Below are positions 1 to 8,180 of a stretch of 64,000 nt of DNA, piece by piece. How positions within the stretch are numbered: the stretch's first letter is position 1; each line of letters begins with the position of its first letter. The position numbers and the translations under genes are program-made. The notes beneath the pieces are model-generated. The model had not been told where the DNA came from, did no database searches, and saw only the letters and a list, made by a program, of their open reading frames with translations. This DNA is from Dehalogenimonas sp. WBC-2 (GTDB taxonomy: Bacteria; Chloroflexota; Dehalococcoidia; Dehalococcoidales; Dehalococcoidaceae): contig CP011392.1 in the NCBI GenBank assembly GCA_001005265.1, positions 1,547,902-1,611,901 of the forward strand. The letters are read 5' to 3'.

Positions 1-52
1 GACAGATATCTAACGGGAATGGAGACATTAACCCTTTACTGACCAAATTTGT

Positions 53-1918
53 CTAAGTATCTTGTGTGTCATCACGTCTGGCTCTCGGGATTGAAAAACG
101 CCGGAGTAACAAAAACCCCGTGCCTGCCAAAAATAGCGGGGCAATAGCCCCGATGAAAAAGAAGAACGGGGACGGCAGCGAGGTCCATATCGACCATATG
201 ATAAAAGACCGGGGCGTAGATGCAATACTGGCATTTCCCGCCCCATCGGTAGCCGACACTCTCCAAAAATAAGGCCTACCATTTGCTGGCAACTTCTCAA
301 ATACATCCATAACACAGGTTGGCGTATCGATTAATCTTTTTTCAATCAGAATGGAGGAAAAGGTTGGATCCTGTGATATTTGCAGCGTGTAAATCACCCC
401 GGACGGGTCAGATAAGGCTTGCCATTCAAAAACAACCGGCTGTTTAATAGCCGTACCATCCAAAGGGGCAATAAGTACGGGTACCAGTGGCGGGGTGCAT
501 TCCATGTAATAGGGAAACGTCCGAGTATTTACACCATCTGAAACTGTTATCACATGAACCCCTGCAGTTGAAGACCGCGCTTTAAACTTGATTGTGAACG
601 CGCCGGTGTTGCTCGCCGTAGCCGACCCTACTGACGTCGCATCATATTTGGCAGTGACCGTTGCTCCGGGATTGAATCCCTTACCTTCAACGATGATTTC
701 CTGTCCAACATAGCCGGGCAAAGTTACATCGGTAATCAGATTGATAGTAGCAGTCAGCGTCGAGGTAAAATAAGCAACCGATGAATTAGTGCCATCAGAG
801 GCTATTACCGCGTGATTGCCCTCAAGAGCACCAGGCACGGTAAAGGTGGCGCTGAAAGTGCCATTCGCTGCAGAGGTTATCACTGCCGGAGTGGTGGTAA
901 CTGCCTTGTCATCATAAGTAATTTGTATCAACTGAACTCCATTAAATCCGCTGCCTTTGATCGTAATAACCGTACCGGCAGTACCTGATACCGGCGTCAT
1001 CCTGATACTTGTACCCAGGATGAATGAAACTGCGGCAGAAGTATTTCTTGCGCTGTCAGAGGCTACTATATTATGGTAACCCCTTGAAAGCGCCGGAATG
1101 GTAATGCTGGTTGAGAAACATCCATCGGATAATACTGCGGCATTAAAGCCAGTTAAATTGACATTATCAATTTTAAAAGTGACGATACTGCCCGCTGCAA
1201 AACCGGCACCGGTAACCAACAGTTGGTCGCCTTCACTAAAGATTTTTATCGTATCCAGCGTTTCCGGTAGCGCAATACTCGACGTGACCGTGAAATTGGC
1301 AGGCGCCGAGGTGTTCCTTTTATCTGAAGCGACTATCGAATAGGCCCCCTGAGGATACTTGGGTACTGTTATATAACTGTTAAGACCACCGGATGCAGTA
1401 GAAATGAGTGAAGTAGTGTTGATGGGAGATGGGTTAATGCTACCGGGTGAACTGCCATAGGTGGCATTGTAGAAGAACAATTCCACAGACTCATTTGGCA
1501 AAAAACCGGCACCGCTAACGGAAAACATGTCACCCGGCCTTCCGCTTGAGGCTGTGATAAAGATCTGCGGCATGATATTCAATAGAGCGCTACTACTCTC
1601 ATGGGTCAGACTGCTGCTTATCTGGACGCTATGTTCACCGCCAGCAGCATCAGGTGGAATGATGATACTGGAAGAGAACTTTCCATTACTGGACACCAGT
1701 GTGTAATAAGTACCGATACCAGTGATACTGATGGAAATCATGTTGGGATTTGCCGATTGGTAATCCGCCGTGCCGGAAACAGTGATGGTATCTCCCGGGA
1801 AAGCTGAACCCGGCAGATTAAAGGTAAGCGTTGCGGCGCTTAAATAGGAAAAGGGCAACAACCAAAAAAGTCCTAATATGATTAGGATTCGGATAATCCA
1901 ACGGTTTGTGTTAGACAT
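53..1918 (-). CDS. Secreted, membrane-anchored TIG/IPT-repeat surface protein
   Basis: The 621-residue product starts with a hydrophobic signal segment (about residues 8-28, ending near SYLSAA). At least five immunoglobulin-like repeats of about 85-95 residues follow, each carrying a G-D-x-(I/F)-x-V-x-G-x-G-F type signature as in TIG/IPT and related adhesive folds. A proline-rich fibronectin-like module lies near residues 480-580. A C-terminal transmembrane helix with an arginine-rich cytoplasmic tail ends the protein, so it is probably displayed on the cell surface and anchored at its C terminus. It lies downstream of, and on the same strand as, the NarL-type regulator at 2025-2675 and next to the archaellum locus, so a role in surface attachment is plausible. 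No catalytic motif was seen. The fold call is good; the biological role is unknown. Confidence 0.8.
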   Translation of the reverse strand: MSNTNRWIIRILIILGLFWLLPFSYLSAATLTFNLPGSAFPGDTITVSGTADYQSANPNMISISITGIGTYYTLVSSNGKFSSSIIIPPDAAGGEHSVQISSSLTHESSSALLNIMPQIFITASSGRPGDMFSVSGAGFLPNESVELFFYNATYGSSPGSINPSPINTTSLISTASGGLNSYITVPKYPQGAYSIVASDKRNTSAPANFTVTSSIALPETLDTIKIFSEGDQLLVTGAGFAAGSIVTFKIDNVNLTGFNAAVLSDGCFSTSITIPALSRGYHNIVASDSARNTSAAVSFILGTSIRMTPVSGTAGTVITIKGSGFNGVQLIQITYDDKAVTTTPAVITSAANGTFSATFTVPGALEGNHAVIASDGTNSSVAYFTSTLTATINLITDVTLPGYVGQEIIVEGKGFNPGATVTAKYDATSVGSATASNTGAFTIKFKARSSTAGVHVITVSDGVNTRTFPYYMECTPPLVPVLIAPLDGTAIKQPVVFEWQALSDPSGVIYTLQISQDPTFSSILIEKRLIDTPTCVMDVFEKLPANGRPYFWRVSATDGAGNASIASTPRSFIIWSIWTSLPSPFFFFIGAIAPLFLAGTGFLLLRRFSIPRARRDDTQDT

Positions 1919-2024
1919 TTTATATCTTTTGGCTATCCGTTATTTCACTTTCAAAGGCTAAATATATTTGCGTCGCCGCTTGGACGAGTGTGTATTGAAA
2001 CTGGACAATTGATTTGGTCTATCG

Positions 2025-2675
2025 TTAGATTATCCCTCTCTGAACCGCCTTTGAAACAGCCTGAGCGCGGTCTTTAGCTTGAAGAATTTGAAGAATCTGC
2101 CGAATCTCACGTTTGGCGGTGGATTGGCTGGTAAAAATCATGGTGGCGATTTGCTTGCTGTTATAACCTTCAGAAATCAATCGCAGTACTTCTAGATGGC
2201 GCCCAGTCAGGCCGCCATCTTTTTTCTGCCCCATGAGCAACGCCGGGAAATCCGATATGATACGTTTAATAAGGACAGGAGAGACCGGATAATAACCGTT
2301 ATTGGCTTGATGTACCGCCTCAATAATGGACTCCGAGTCGCTTTCCTTTAATATAAAGCCGGAGGCCCCGGCTTCAAACGCCTCCTGGACATGATCGTCA
2401 GCAAACAGACTAAGCATTACCACTTTAGCGCTTGGAAATTGGCTCACTATTTGTCTGGTTGCAGCAATGCCGTCCATCCCCGGCATACGGATATCCATGG
2501 TGATAACGTCAGGAAAGAGGGTGCCCGCCATGGTTATTGCCTGGGAGCCATTTCCGGCTTCACCGACCACTTCAATAGACCGGTCGCTGACAAGGATGCG
2601 TTTTAAACCTTCGCGGGCGATCTGATGATCATCCACAAGGAGAACGCGGCAGCACCTATTGGTGTTTACTGTCAT
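2025..2675 (-). CDS. NarL/LuxR-family response regulator (copy 1)
   Basis: The 216-residue protein has an N-terminal receiver domain with the acidic pair D15-D16, phospho-acceptor D61 (in TMDIRMPG) and conserved K110. A LuxR-type helix-turn-helix spans about residues 152-205. The recognition helix reads STAKREIRQI, where most family members have a TVKxH-type sequence. The regulator at 12650-13312 has the closely similar STQKREMREI. The gene is transcribed away from the archaellum operon and has no kinase next to it, so the kinase at 13333-14595 on the other flank is the nearest candidate partner. Control of the archaellum genes is an inference from position only. Confidence 0.9.
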   Translation of the reverse strand: MTVNTNRCCRVLLVDDHQIAREGLKRILVSDRSIEVVGEAGNGSQAITMAGTLFPDVITMDIRMPGMDGIAATRQIVSQFPSAKVVMLSLFADDHVQEAFEAGASGFILKESDSESIIEAVHQANNGYYPVSPVLIKRIISDFPALLMGQKKDGGLTGRHLEVLRLISEGYNSKQIATMIFTSQSTAKREIRQILQILQAKDRAQAVSKAVQRGII

Positions 2676-3166
2676 CTTTTATGCTCTCATACCAAACAAA
2701 TATGAGTGTCATTTTATAGTAAACGTAAGACTCTGCTAAGGCCCAAAGGGTCACTATTGTTGACCTAAAAGGCCTATTTCCAAGAACAAAGGGCTACGGG
2801 CGCAAATATCCCTTGGATTACGCCTACCGGAAGCTGCGGGACATCGGGAAAGCACTACACGCACTTTCCAGCCGCAATTCTGCCGCCCATAAATAGTGAG
2901 TCATTAGGCTCATATCTATGAGTCGATTATCTTTCCAAATTTAGACCTTTGTGCCTACATCGTTGTCAGTGTTTGTGACAAAATTAGCCCAAAGCTGTTG
3001 GGCGATAGGAAGGGGTCAATGAGGAATGGCACAGTTTAATCACCGGTGGTATGACCCCATAGTTCGTCCGTAGAAAGCAGTATCAGGAGGTGACAGGCAT
3101 GTAATGAGGTCTGCATTGGTTTTCAAGTGGTCAATCAATTTTAGATAAAAAACAAAAGGAGCTGAT
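2676..3166. other. Intergenic region upstream of the archaellin gene
   Basis: This 490-base gap separates the divergent regulator and archaellin genes and must hold both promoters. I found no convincing sigma-70 promoter with good spacing. A weak TTGGTT (3116-3121) precedes an A/T-rich stretch near 3140. The archaellin Shine-Dalgarno AGGAG sits just before 3167. Part of the gap (2729-2896) reads as an open frame without a start codon. Confidence 0.4.
2729..2896 (+). pseudogene. Possible 3' remnant of an unidentified gene
   Basis: After a TAA at 2726-2728, a frame stays open for 55 codons to a TAG at 2894-2896. It has no ATG, GTG or TTG start that fits. The predicted peptide is basic and protein-like (YGRKYPLDYAYRKLRDIGKA), which suggests the tail of a lost gene, perhaps from a mobile element. 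I cannot name a family. The call is weak because an open run of this length can occur by chance. Confidence 0.2.
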
Positions 3167-3751
3167 ATGTTCTCAAAATTAAATGCGTTAACCACAAAAA
3201 TCTTTCGTGGCAAAAAAGGCATTACCGGCCTTGAGACAGCCATCATCCTGATCGCCTTTGTCACTGTTGCGGCGGTTCTTGCCTACACCGTACTGTCCGC
3301 CGGCATCTTCTCCTCCGAGCGCGGCAAGGAAGCCGTATACAGCGGCCTTGAGTCCGCACAATCTACCATGACGGTCAAAGGCTCGGTCCTTATTGTCGAC
3401 AATGCAGACCTTCAGTTTAATCTGGCCATGGCTGTCACCGGCGGAAGCGTGGACCTAAACAAGATGGTTGTAAATTACTTTGATAGTAACGGCGCCAATG
3501 AAAACGGGGCGACTGCACCAACTGTGGTGTTCACTGATTCTGACGGGGTTGAAGTGACTGCATTGACCGGCAATGAAACCGTCACCGTCACTGTCACTGC
3601 CGCCGGTTTATTAGATCTTGCCTCGTACGACACTTTCACCGTTGAGATAATCCCGCCCACCGGTGCCACTCTCACCATCAAGCGAACTATTCCCCCCCTG
3701 GATGGCGATACTGTAGCTGACGCCACTGCCACTTTAATCAACTTGAACTAA
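3167..3751 (+). CDS. arlB: Archaellin (archaellum filament subunit)
   Basis: The 194-residue product has the hallmarks of an archaellin. A short basic leader ends in RGKKG (residues 14-18) before ITGLETAIILIAFVTVAAVL. This is a class III (type IV prepilin-like) signal, expected to be cut after G18 by a prepilin peptidase, followed by the hydrophobic helix that packs the filament core. The rest is a Thr/Val-rich beta domain, as in archaellin outer domains. AGGAG precedes the ATG at good spacing. It is the first gene of the locus and the only archaellin in the window. A perfect hairpin follows the stop codon, consistent with more archaellin transcript than downstream transcript. No signal peptidase gene is present in the window. 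Confidence 0.92.
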   Translation: MFSKLNALTTKIFRGKKGITGLETAIILIAFVTVAAVLAYTVLSAGIFSSERGKEAVYSGLESAQSTMTVKGSVLIVDNADLQFNLAMAVTGGSVDLNKMVVNYFDSNGANENGATAPTVVFTDSDGVEVTALTGNETVTVTVTAAGLLDLASYDTFTVEIIPPTGATLTIKRTIPPLDGDTVADATATLINLN

Positions 3752-3780
3752 AGACCTCCAATCTGTGAACTATTGAGGAG

Positions 3781-3815
3781 AACAGAGCCCTCGAGGAATC
3801 CTCGAGGGCTCTGTT
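3781..3815 (+). terminator. Perfect 16-bp hairpin between archaellin and the motor genes
   Basis: Bases 3781-3796 are perfectly complementary to 3800-3815, with a 3-base loop (AAT). Only a short TTT (3814-3816) follows, so this is either a leaky terminator or a processing and stability element. Position after the most highly needed subunit, and before the next Shine-Dalgarno (GAGGAG at 3824-3829), suggests it sets the ratio of archaellin to motor proteins. Confidence 0.75.
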
Positions 3816-3836
3816 TAGAACCCGAGGAGAATGTCA

Positions 3837-4667
3837 ATGGATGTAAATACCAGGGTAACCCAGCTTGAAGATGAAATAAAAGTGCTTAAAAATGAAGTCC
3901 TGGCTGTGCTGTTGGACATGAAAGAAAGTCTGCTGAATGCTGAAAATCCGTTCTCCAAACCAGCGGCAAGAGAGATGCCAACGATTAATTTCACCCAATC
4001 TGCCCCGTCCACCTCACCCAGTCATGGTGATCATTTTTCCGGTAACGGCAATAACAATGGCAATAATCTAAGCCGGAATAACGGAAACGGGCATATCGGC
4101 CATGAGGCTGAAGAAAAAACACTGAAGTCCGTAGACAATGAACCAAAACCACAGCACAAAGAGGAACAAAGACCAGCACTGGAAGAGCCTCATGTAACAC
4201 CCAGAGAAACTAAAGAACCCAATAATACACTGCATGACATTCCATCACCCAATGGCTTTATTACCGAAGACACGTTCAGGTCATGGCCGTCAAGCATGAA
4301 AGTTCAGGGTGCCACGCAGACCGCGGCACCGGAAGCTGAGAACGGCGCTGATTTGGTATCACTAGACAGTCTTTCCTCTTTGATAGGCTGGGTTCAGACA
4401 ACCTCGATGAGAATGGGAGTCGAGAGAACACAGACGATACTTGATATATCAGACATGATGGGACAGATACCATCAAAGCTTAAAATAGTCCTGGAAAATT
4501 TCATACCGGCCCCTACAAATTGCGCGGTGCCGGATAAGATACCGGCCAAAATATACCTTGATTCATTGAAAGAACTTGCCAGATTACTCAACAAAAATAA
4601 TACTTCTGATTTCGTTGTGCTTCATATCGTTTCTCATGGCTTGAGTTCTATCACGCGGACCGGTTAG
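3837..4667 (+). CDS. ArlD/E-like archaellum accessory protein with N-terminal coiled coil
   Basis: The protein is about 276 residues. A coiled coil (first about 35 residues, in ArlC style) is followed by a long Asn/Gly/Pro/Glu-rich disordered linker (about 40-165). The C-terminal domain (about 170-275) contains a SLSSLIGWVQ...MGVERTQTILDISDMMGQIP pattern. This resembles the FlaD/E domain of archaeal ArlC, ArlD and ArlE, which link the motor to the switch or chemotaxis machinery. The upstream ATG at 3831 is only one base from GAGGAG, so the ATG at 3837, with about 7 bases of spacing, is the better start. Its place between archaellin and the ArlF/G-like genes matches archaeal gene order. Sequence divergence makes the exact subunit name uncertain. 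Confidence 0.7.
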   Translation: MDVNTRVTQLEDEIKVLKNEVLAVLLDMKESLLNAENPFSKPAAREMPTINFTQSAPSTSPSHGDHFSGNGNNNGNNLSRNNGNGHIGHEAEEKTLKSVDNEPKPQHKEEQRPALEEPHVTPRETKEPNNTLHDIPSPNGFITEDTFRSWPSSMKVQGATQTAAPEAENGADLVSLDSLSSLIGWVQTTSMRMGVERTQTILDISDMMGQIPSKLKIVLENFIPAPTNCAVPDKIPAKIYLDSLKELARLLNKNNTSDFVVLHIVSHGLSSITRTG

Positions 4668-4669
4668 CC

Positions 4670-5137
4670 ATGGATAAAGCAATTGTAACCGTGCTGCTCA
4701 TTATTTGTGGAGTTACGGCTACGCTGGCAATTTTCAACGGCGTCTATCCGGCGCTGACCCAAAGTCAAAGTGCCATCAGTTCCGCGGCGGATCAGGCTAA
4801 CGACAGGATGCAAAGCCGGATCACTATTATCCAGGCTGGGAGTTCCGGCAGCGAGGTAAATCTATGGGTGAAAAATGTAGGTCTTACCACTATCTACAAT
4901 ATCGGCCAAAGCGACCTCTTTTTGGAAAGTTCCGTCTCATACACCCGCATCCCTTACTCTGAGACAGACATTCCTTCCTGGTCATATATAATCTCGGACG
5001 GACAAAGCGATTGGTCACAGACAGTCACCATCGGGATTACGATCAGGCTCACTTCACCGCTGGCCACCGGTAATTATCAGGTAAAAATGGTGCTGCCTAA
5101 TGGTGTAAGTGATGCAATCATGTTTGGTGTGAACTAA
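4670..5137 (+). CDS. ArlG/ArlF-like archaellum stator protein (first)
   Basis: The 155-residue protein has a single N-terminal transmembrane helix (about residues 4-25) and a beta-rich external domain. The domain includes LWVKNVGLTTIYNI, which is reminiscent of the (V)KNTG motif of ArlF and ArlG, the stator proteins that bind the S-layer and pseudoperiplasm. It starts two bases after the stop of the preceding gene, with no clear Shine-Dalgarno, so translation is probably coupled. The C-terminal PNGVSDAIMFGVN resembles the end of ArlG. I favour ArlG, but the two small stator families are hard to separate by eye. Confidence 0.7.
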   Translation: MDKAIVTVLLIICGVTATLAIFNGVYPALTQSQSAISSAADQANDRMQSRITIIQAGSSGSEVNLWVKNVGLTTIYNIGQSDLFLESSVSYTRIPYSETDIPSWSYIISDGQSDWSQTVTIGITIRLTSPLATGNYQVKMVLPNGVSDAIMFGVN

Positions 5138-5141
5138 GATA

Positions 5142-5648
5142 ATGGAAACGATATTTGTCTCACTCATAGCGATTGTAATGGTGGTACTGAGCACGATATT
5201 TATGGTCACCACTTCCATGAATTCGGCGGAAAAGATCAGTGATTCCTTGAAAAACCTGGACACACAGTCCACCAGTATCCAATTGACCGCTATTGACGCT
5301 AACTTCATCGGTGTGCAGGAACAACTGATACAAATATCGGTAGCCAATATCGGTCAAAGAGATATGACCGATCTGACGCAATGGGACGTGATGTTACAAC
5401 GACAGGATGGCGGTATCACCCGGCTCTCCCTATCTCCAGCCCCTGACCCGGGTGCCAATCAGTGGGCGATAGAACACATCTATATTCCAAATGGCACCCT
5501 GGAAATATTCGATCCAGGCATCCTTAACCCGGATGAATATATGATAATTCTAATAAACGCAGGAATGGCACCCGGCAACGGAGAGGTGTTTAAAATCACC
5601 GTGGCCACCAGTAATGGAATAACCAGCCAGTGTCTGGCAATCGGGTGA
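5142..5648 (+). CDS. ArlF/ArlG-like archaellum stator protein (second)
   Basis: This 168-residue protein repeats the architecture of its upstream neighbour: an N-terminal transmembrane helix (about 5-26), then a beta-sandwich-like external domain with IQISVANIGQRDM and a later LNPDEYMIILI segment. Archaellar ArlF proteins carry a comparable glycine- and acid-rich turn (PGE/PDE) near the end of the domain. The gap to the upstream gene is four bases. With the previous gene it would form the ArlF-ArlG stator pair outside the membrane. Family membership is supported by position and architecture; exact identity is inferred. Confidence 0.7.
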   Translation: METIFVSLIAIVMVVLSTIFMVTTSMNSAEKISDSLKNLDTQSTSIQLTAIDANFIGVQEQLIQISVANIGQRDMTDLTQWDVMLQRQDGGITRLSLSPAPDPGANQWAIEHIYIPNGTLEIFDPGILNPDEYMIILINAGMAPGNGEVFKITVATSNGITSQCLAIG

Positions 5649-5673
5649 TCGGCCCAAACTGGGAGGTGCAACA

Positions 5674-6399
5674 ATGGTGATGTCAATGGACAATAAAGAG
5701 GAACAAGCCAAACGGATCATTTCTACCGGTCAATCGGAAATTAACAAGAAACTCGGTGGCGGTATTCCAGTAAATTCCCTGGTATTGATCGAAGGTCAAT
5801 CTGACGCCGGCAAATCGGTTCTATGCCAGCAAATGACCTGGGGCTCCCTCAACAGTGATTTCAAAGTGGTAATGTTTTCAACTGAGAACACTATCAAGAG
5901 CCTGGTCAGCCAAATGGACAGCCTTGGCCTGGATATCATGGGACACCTGTTGATGGGCGACCTGAAGATATATCCCATCAAGGCTTCCCAAATCAAAGCG
6001 GATTCGCATGAGGTTTTTGATCGTATTCTGGACACCATCGGCTTGCTGGATAAGTTTGAACTGTTCATTGTTGACTCACTGACGCCAGCTATCACTCAAT
6101 CCAGTGGCGACCGAGTCCTGCGATATTTTGAGCGGTGCAAAGAATTCTGTGATGAAGGGAAGACAATCATCAATGTTATTCATACCTACGCCTTTGAGCA
6201 GGATTTTTTGATCCGAACTCGTTCAGTTTGTGATGCCCATCTCAAACTGACCATTGAAAAAGTGGGTGACAAGCTGGTCAAGAGCATGGAAGTTGCCAAA
6301 ATACGTGGCGCCGCTCAGACTACCGGCAATGTGCTGGCCTTTGATGTAGAGCCACAAATCGGCATCAAGATAATGCCGATTTCCAGGGCAAAGGCGTAG
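5674..6399 (+). CDS. arlH: ArlH, RecA-like regulatory ATPase of the archaellum motor
   Basis: The 241-residue protein is a KaiC/RecA-fold ATPase with Walker A GQSDAGKS (residues 41-48) and Walker B FELFIVDS (about 128-135). Its length and motifs match archaeal ArlH, which binds ATP and docks on the ArlI hexamer to control assembly and rotation. GGAGGTG lies 5-6 bases before the ATG at 5674; further ATGs at 5680 and 5686 are possible starts. It sits directly upstream of the ArlI genes, as in archaea. No KaiC circadian partners are nearby, which favours the motor role. Confidence 0.9.
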   Translation: MVMSMDNKEEQAKRIISTGQSEINKKLGGGIPVNSLVLIEGQSDAGKSVLCQQMTWGSLNSDFKVVMFSTENTIKSLVSQMDSLGLDIMGHLLMGDLKIYPIKASQIKADSHEVFDRILDTIGLLDKFELFIVDSLTPAITQSSGDRVLRYFERCKEFCDEGKTIINVIHTYAFEQDFLIRTRSVCDAHLKLTIEKVGDKLVKSMEVAKIRGAAQTTGNVLAFDVEPQIGIKIMPISRAKA

Positions 6400-6421
6400 T
6401 GCATATGGAGGCAGTTGGGCG

Positions 6422-8158
6422 ATGACAACGACCATTATGCCGTTTGATTGGGAAACTGAGGTGCAATCGTCACGAAAATCACGTATCGAGGCATTGAATC
6501 AAAATATGCCCCCGGAGTTGTTTGAGGTAACCCAGGCTAATCCCCATCTCCTTGAGTATCTCAGTATGTTGCCTCTATCACAGATTGGTTTACCGGAATA
6601 CCATTCCGTACTTACAAAAGAACTAGGCGACCTAATGAATCCCAACGTTATTTATCCCATCAAGGATAATCTATTCGTTCACATTGTGGTTGATCAGAAG
6701 GACAGCCGAAATTGCTATATCCCTATTGAACCATCTTCTACATATGATGTAAGTTCCCTGTTGCAACGAGTGGAGGTAGCCTGTATTGATTACGGGCATG
6801 AACTGCCGGAATTTGACGATAACGGTGACCGGGTCAAACAATTACTACACTATATCGATCTGGTGACAACAGCCAGTAAAGTATCTATACCGGTTGGTGT
6901 TAAAGACAAATCGCTCTCTCCTTTGAAGAAGAAAAAACACTTGGAGAAGATCAGGGCGACACCCCGAGAAGCTGAAATTGTCAAGTATCTTTTCATCCGG
7001 GACAAGCTGGGGATGGGAGAACTGGAACCGCTGGCATGGGATCATTACATTGAAGATATTGGCTGCGCCGGTCTGGGGCCAATATTCATCGAGCATAAAA
7101 TATTTAAAAGCTTAAAGTGTTCCATAAACTTTACGGACATGGAAGACCTGGATAATTTTGTGCTCAGGTTAGCTGAAAAGATTCAGAAACCATTGTCTTT
7201 AAGCAGCCCTATTATAGATGCCACTTTGGAGAGCGGGTCACGTATCAATATTGTGTACGGCAGTGAAGTTTCCAAACGCGGTTCTAATTTTACTATCCGC
7301 CATTTTGAGAAAATCCCGATCTCCATTTTTGACCTGATCAATTTCGGTACAGTTAATTACCTGATTTTAGCCTATTTATCCATGGTCATCAGCAATGGCA
7401 TGAACCTTTTTGTTGCCGGTGAATCAGCTTCAGGTAAAACCAGCATGCTCAACGCTATCACTACTTTTATCCATCCGTTATCCAAGATTATAACCATTGA
7501 AGATACCCCGGAGCTGCAGGTGCCGCACGATAATTGGATTCGCGAAGTGGTACAGACTACCCGTGCCAACGATACCACCGGGGTCACGACTTTTGACCTC
7601 TTGAAAGCTGCCTTGCGCCAGCGTCCCAACGAAATACTGGTCGGTGAAATCAGAGGTCCGGAGGGTAATGTGGCCTTTCAGGCTATGCAAACCGGTCACT
7701 CGGTTATGACTACCTTCCACGCTTCGTCAGTGGAGAAATTGATTCAGCGTATTACTTCAAATCCGATTCTGGTGCCTAAGTCATACATTGACAATCTGAA
7801 TGTGGTAGTTCTGATGAATATGGTAAAACTGAGAAATGGCAAATATGCACGGCGTATTACCAGCATTGCCGAGATCGCCGGATATGATTCACTCAGCGAT
7901 TCATTTAATATTGTCGAAGTATTTCGCTGGGATGAAGTGACCGATAAGTTCAATTTCACCGGCCACATGAGCAGCTATATTCTTGAATATAAGATTGCCC
8001 CCAGGCTGGGTTTCTCCTCTACAAAAAAGACAAAAGTCTACGACGAGCTCAATAAAAGAGCCAATATCCTCGAAAAACTCCACAGGGATCAAAATATCAC
8101 AGGTTTCTACGAGATATTGTCGGTCCTTGGTAAAGCGCAACGCGAGGGACTCTTTTAG
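6422..8158 (+). CDS. arlI: ArlI archaellum motor ATPase, copy 1
   Basis: The 578-residue protein belongs to the secretion/archaellum ATPase superfamily. Visible motifs are Walker A GESASGKT (333-340), the Asp box TIEDTPEL (358-365), Walker B EILVGEIRG (404-412) and the His box GHSVMTTFHA (425-434). The N-terminal 300 residues form the ArlI-type N domain with a conserved nucleotide-proximal RIN motif near 274-276. ArlI hydrolyses ATP to power filament assembly and rotation at the cytoplasmic face of ArlJ. GGAGG lies about 10 bases before the ATG. A second full-length paralog follows immediately, which is unusual since archaeal loci normally have one arlI. Confidence 0.9.
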   Translation: MTTTIMPFDWETEVQSSRKSRIEALNQNMPPELFEVTQANPHLLEYLSMLPLSQIGLPEYHSVLTKELGDLMNPNVIYPIKDNLFVHIVVDQKDSRNCYIPIEPSSTYDVSSLLQRVEVACIDYGHELPEFDDNGDRVKQLLHYIDLVTTASKVSIPVGVKDKSLSPLKKKKHLEKIRATPREAEIVKYLFIRDKLGMGELEPLAWDHYIEDIGCAGLGPIFIEHKIFKSLKCSINFTDMEDLDNFVLRLAEKIQKPLSLSSPIIDATLESGSRINIVYGSEVSKRGSNFTIRHFEKIPISIFDLINFGTVNYLILAYLSMVISNGMNLFVAGESASGKTSMLNAITTFIHPLSKIITIEDTPELQVPHDNWIREVVQTTRANDTTGVTTFDLLKAALRQRPNEILVGEIRGPEGNVAFQAMQTGHSVMTTFHASSVEKLIQRITSNPILVPKSYIDNLNVVVLMNMVKLRNGKYARRITSIAEIAGYDSLSDSFNIVEVFRWDEVTDKFNFTGHMSSYILEYKIAPRLGFSSTKKTKVYDELNKRANILEKLHRDQNITGFYEILSVLGKAQREGLF

Positions 8159-8180
8159 ATGGATATTGCCGTTGCCTAGG

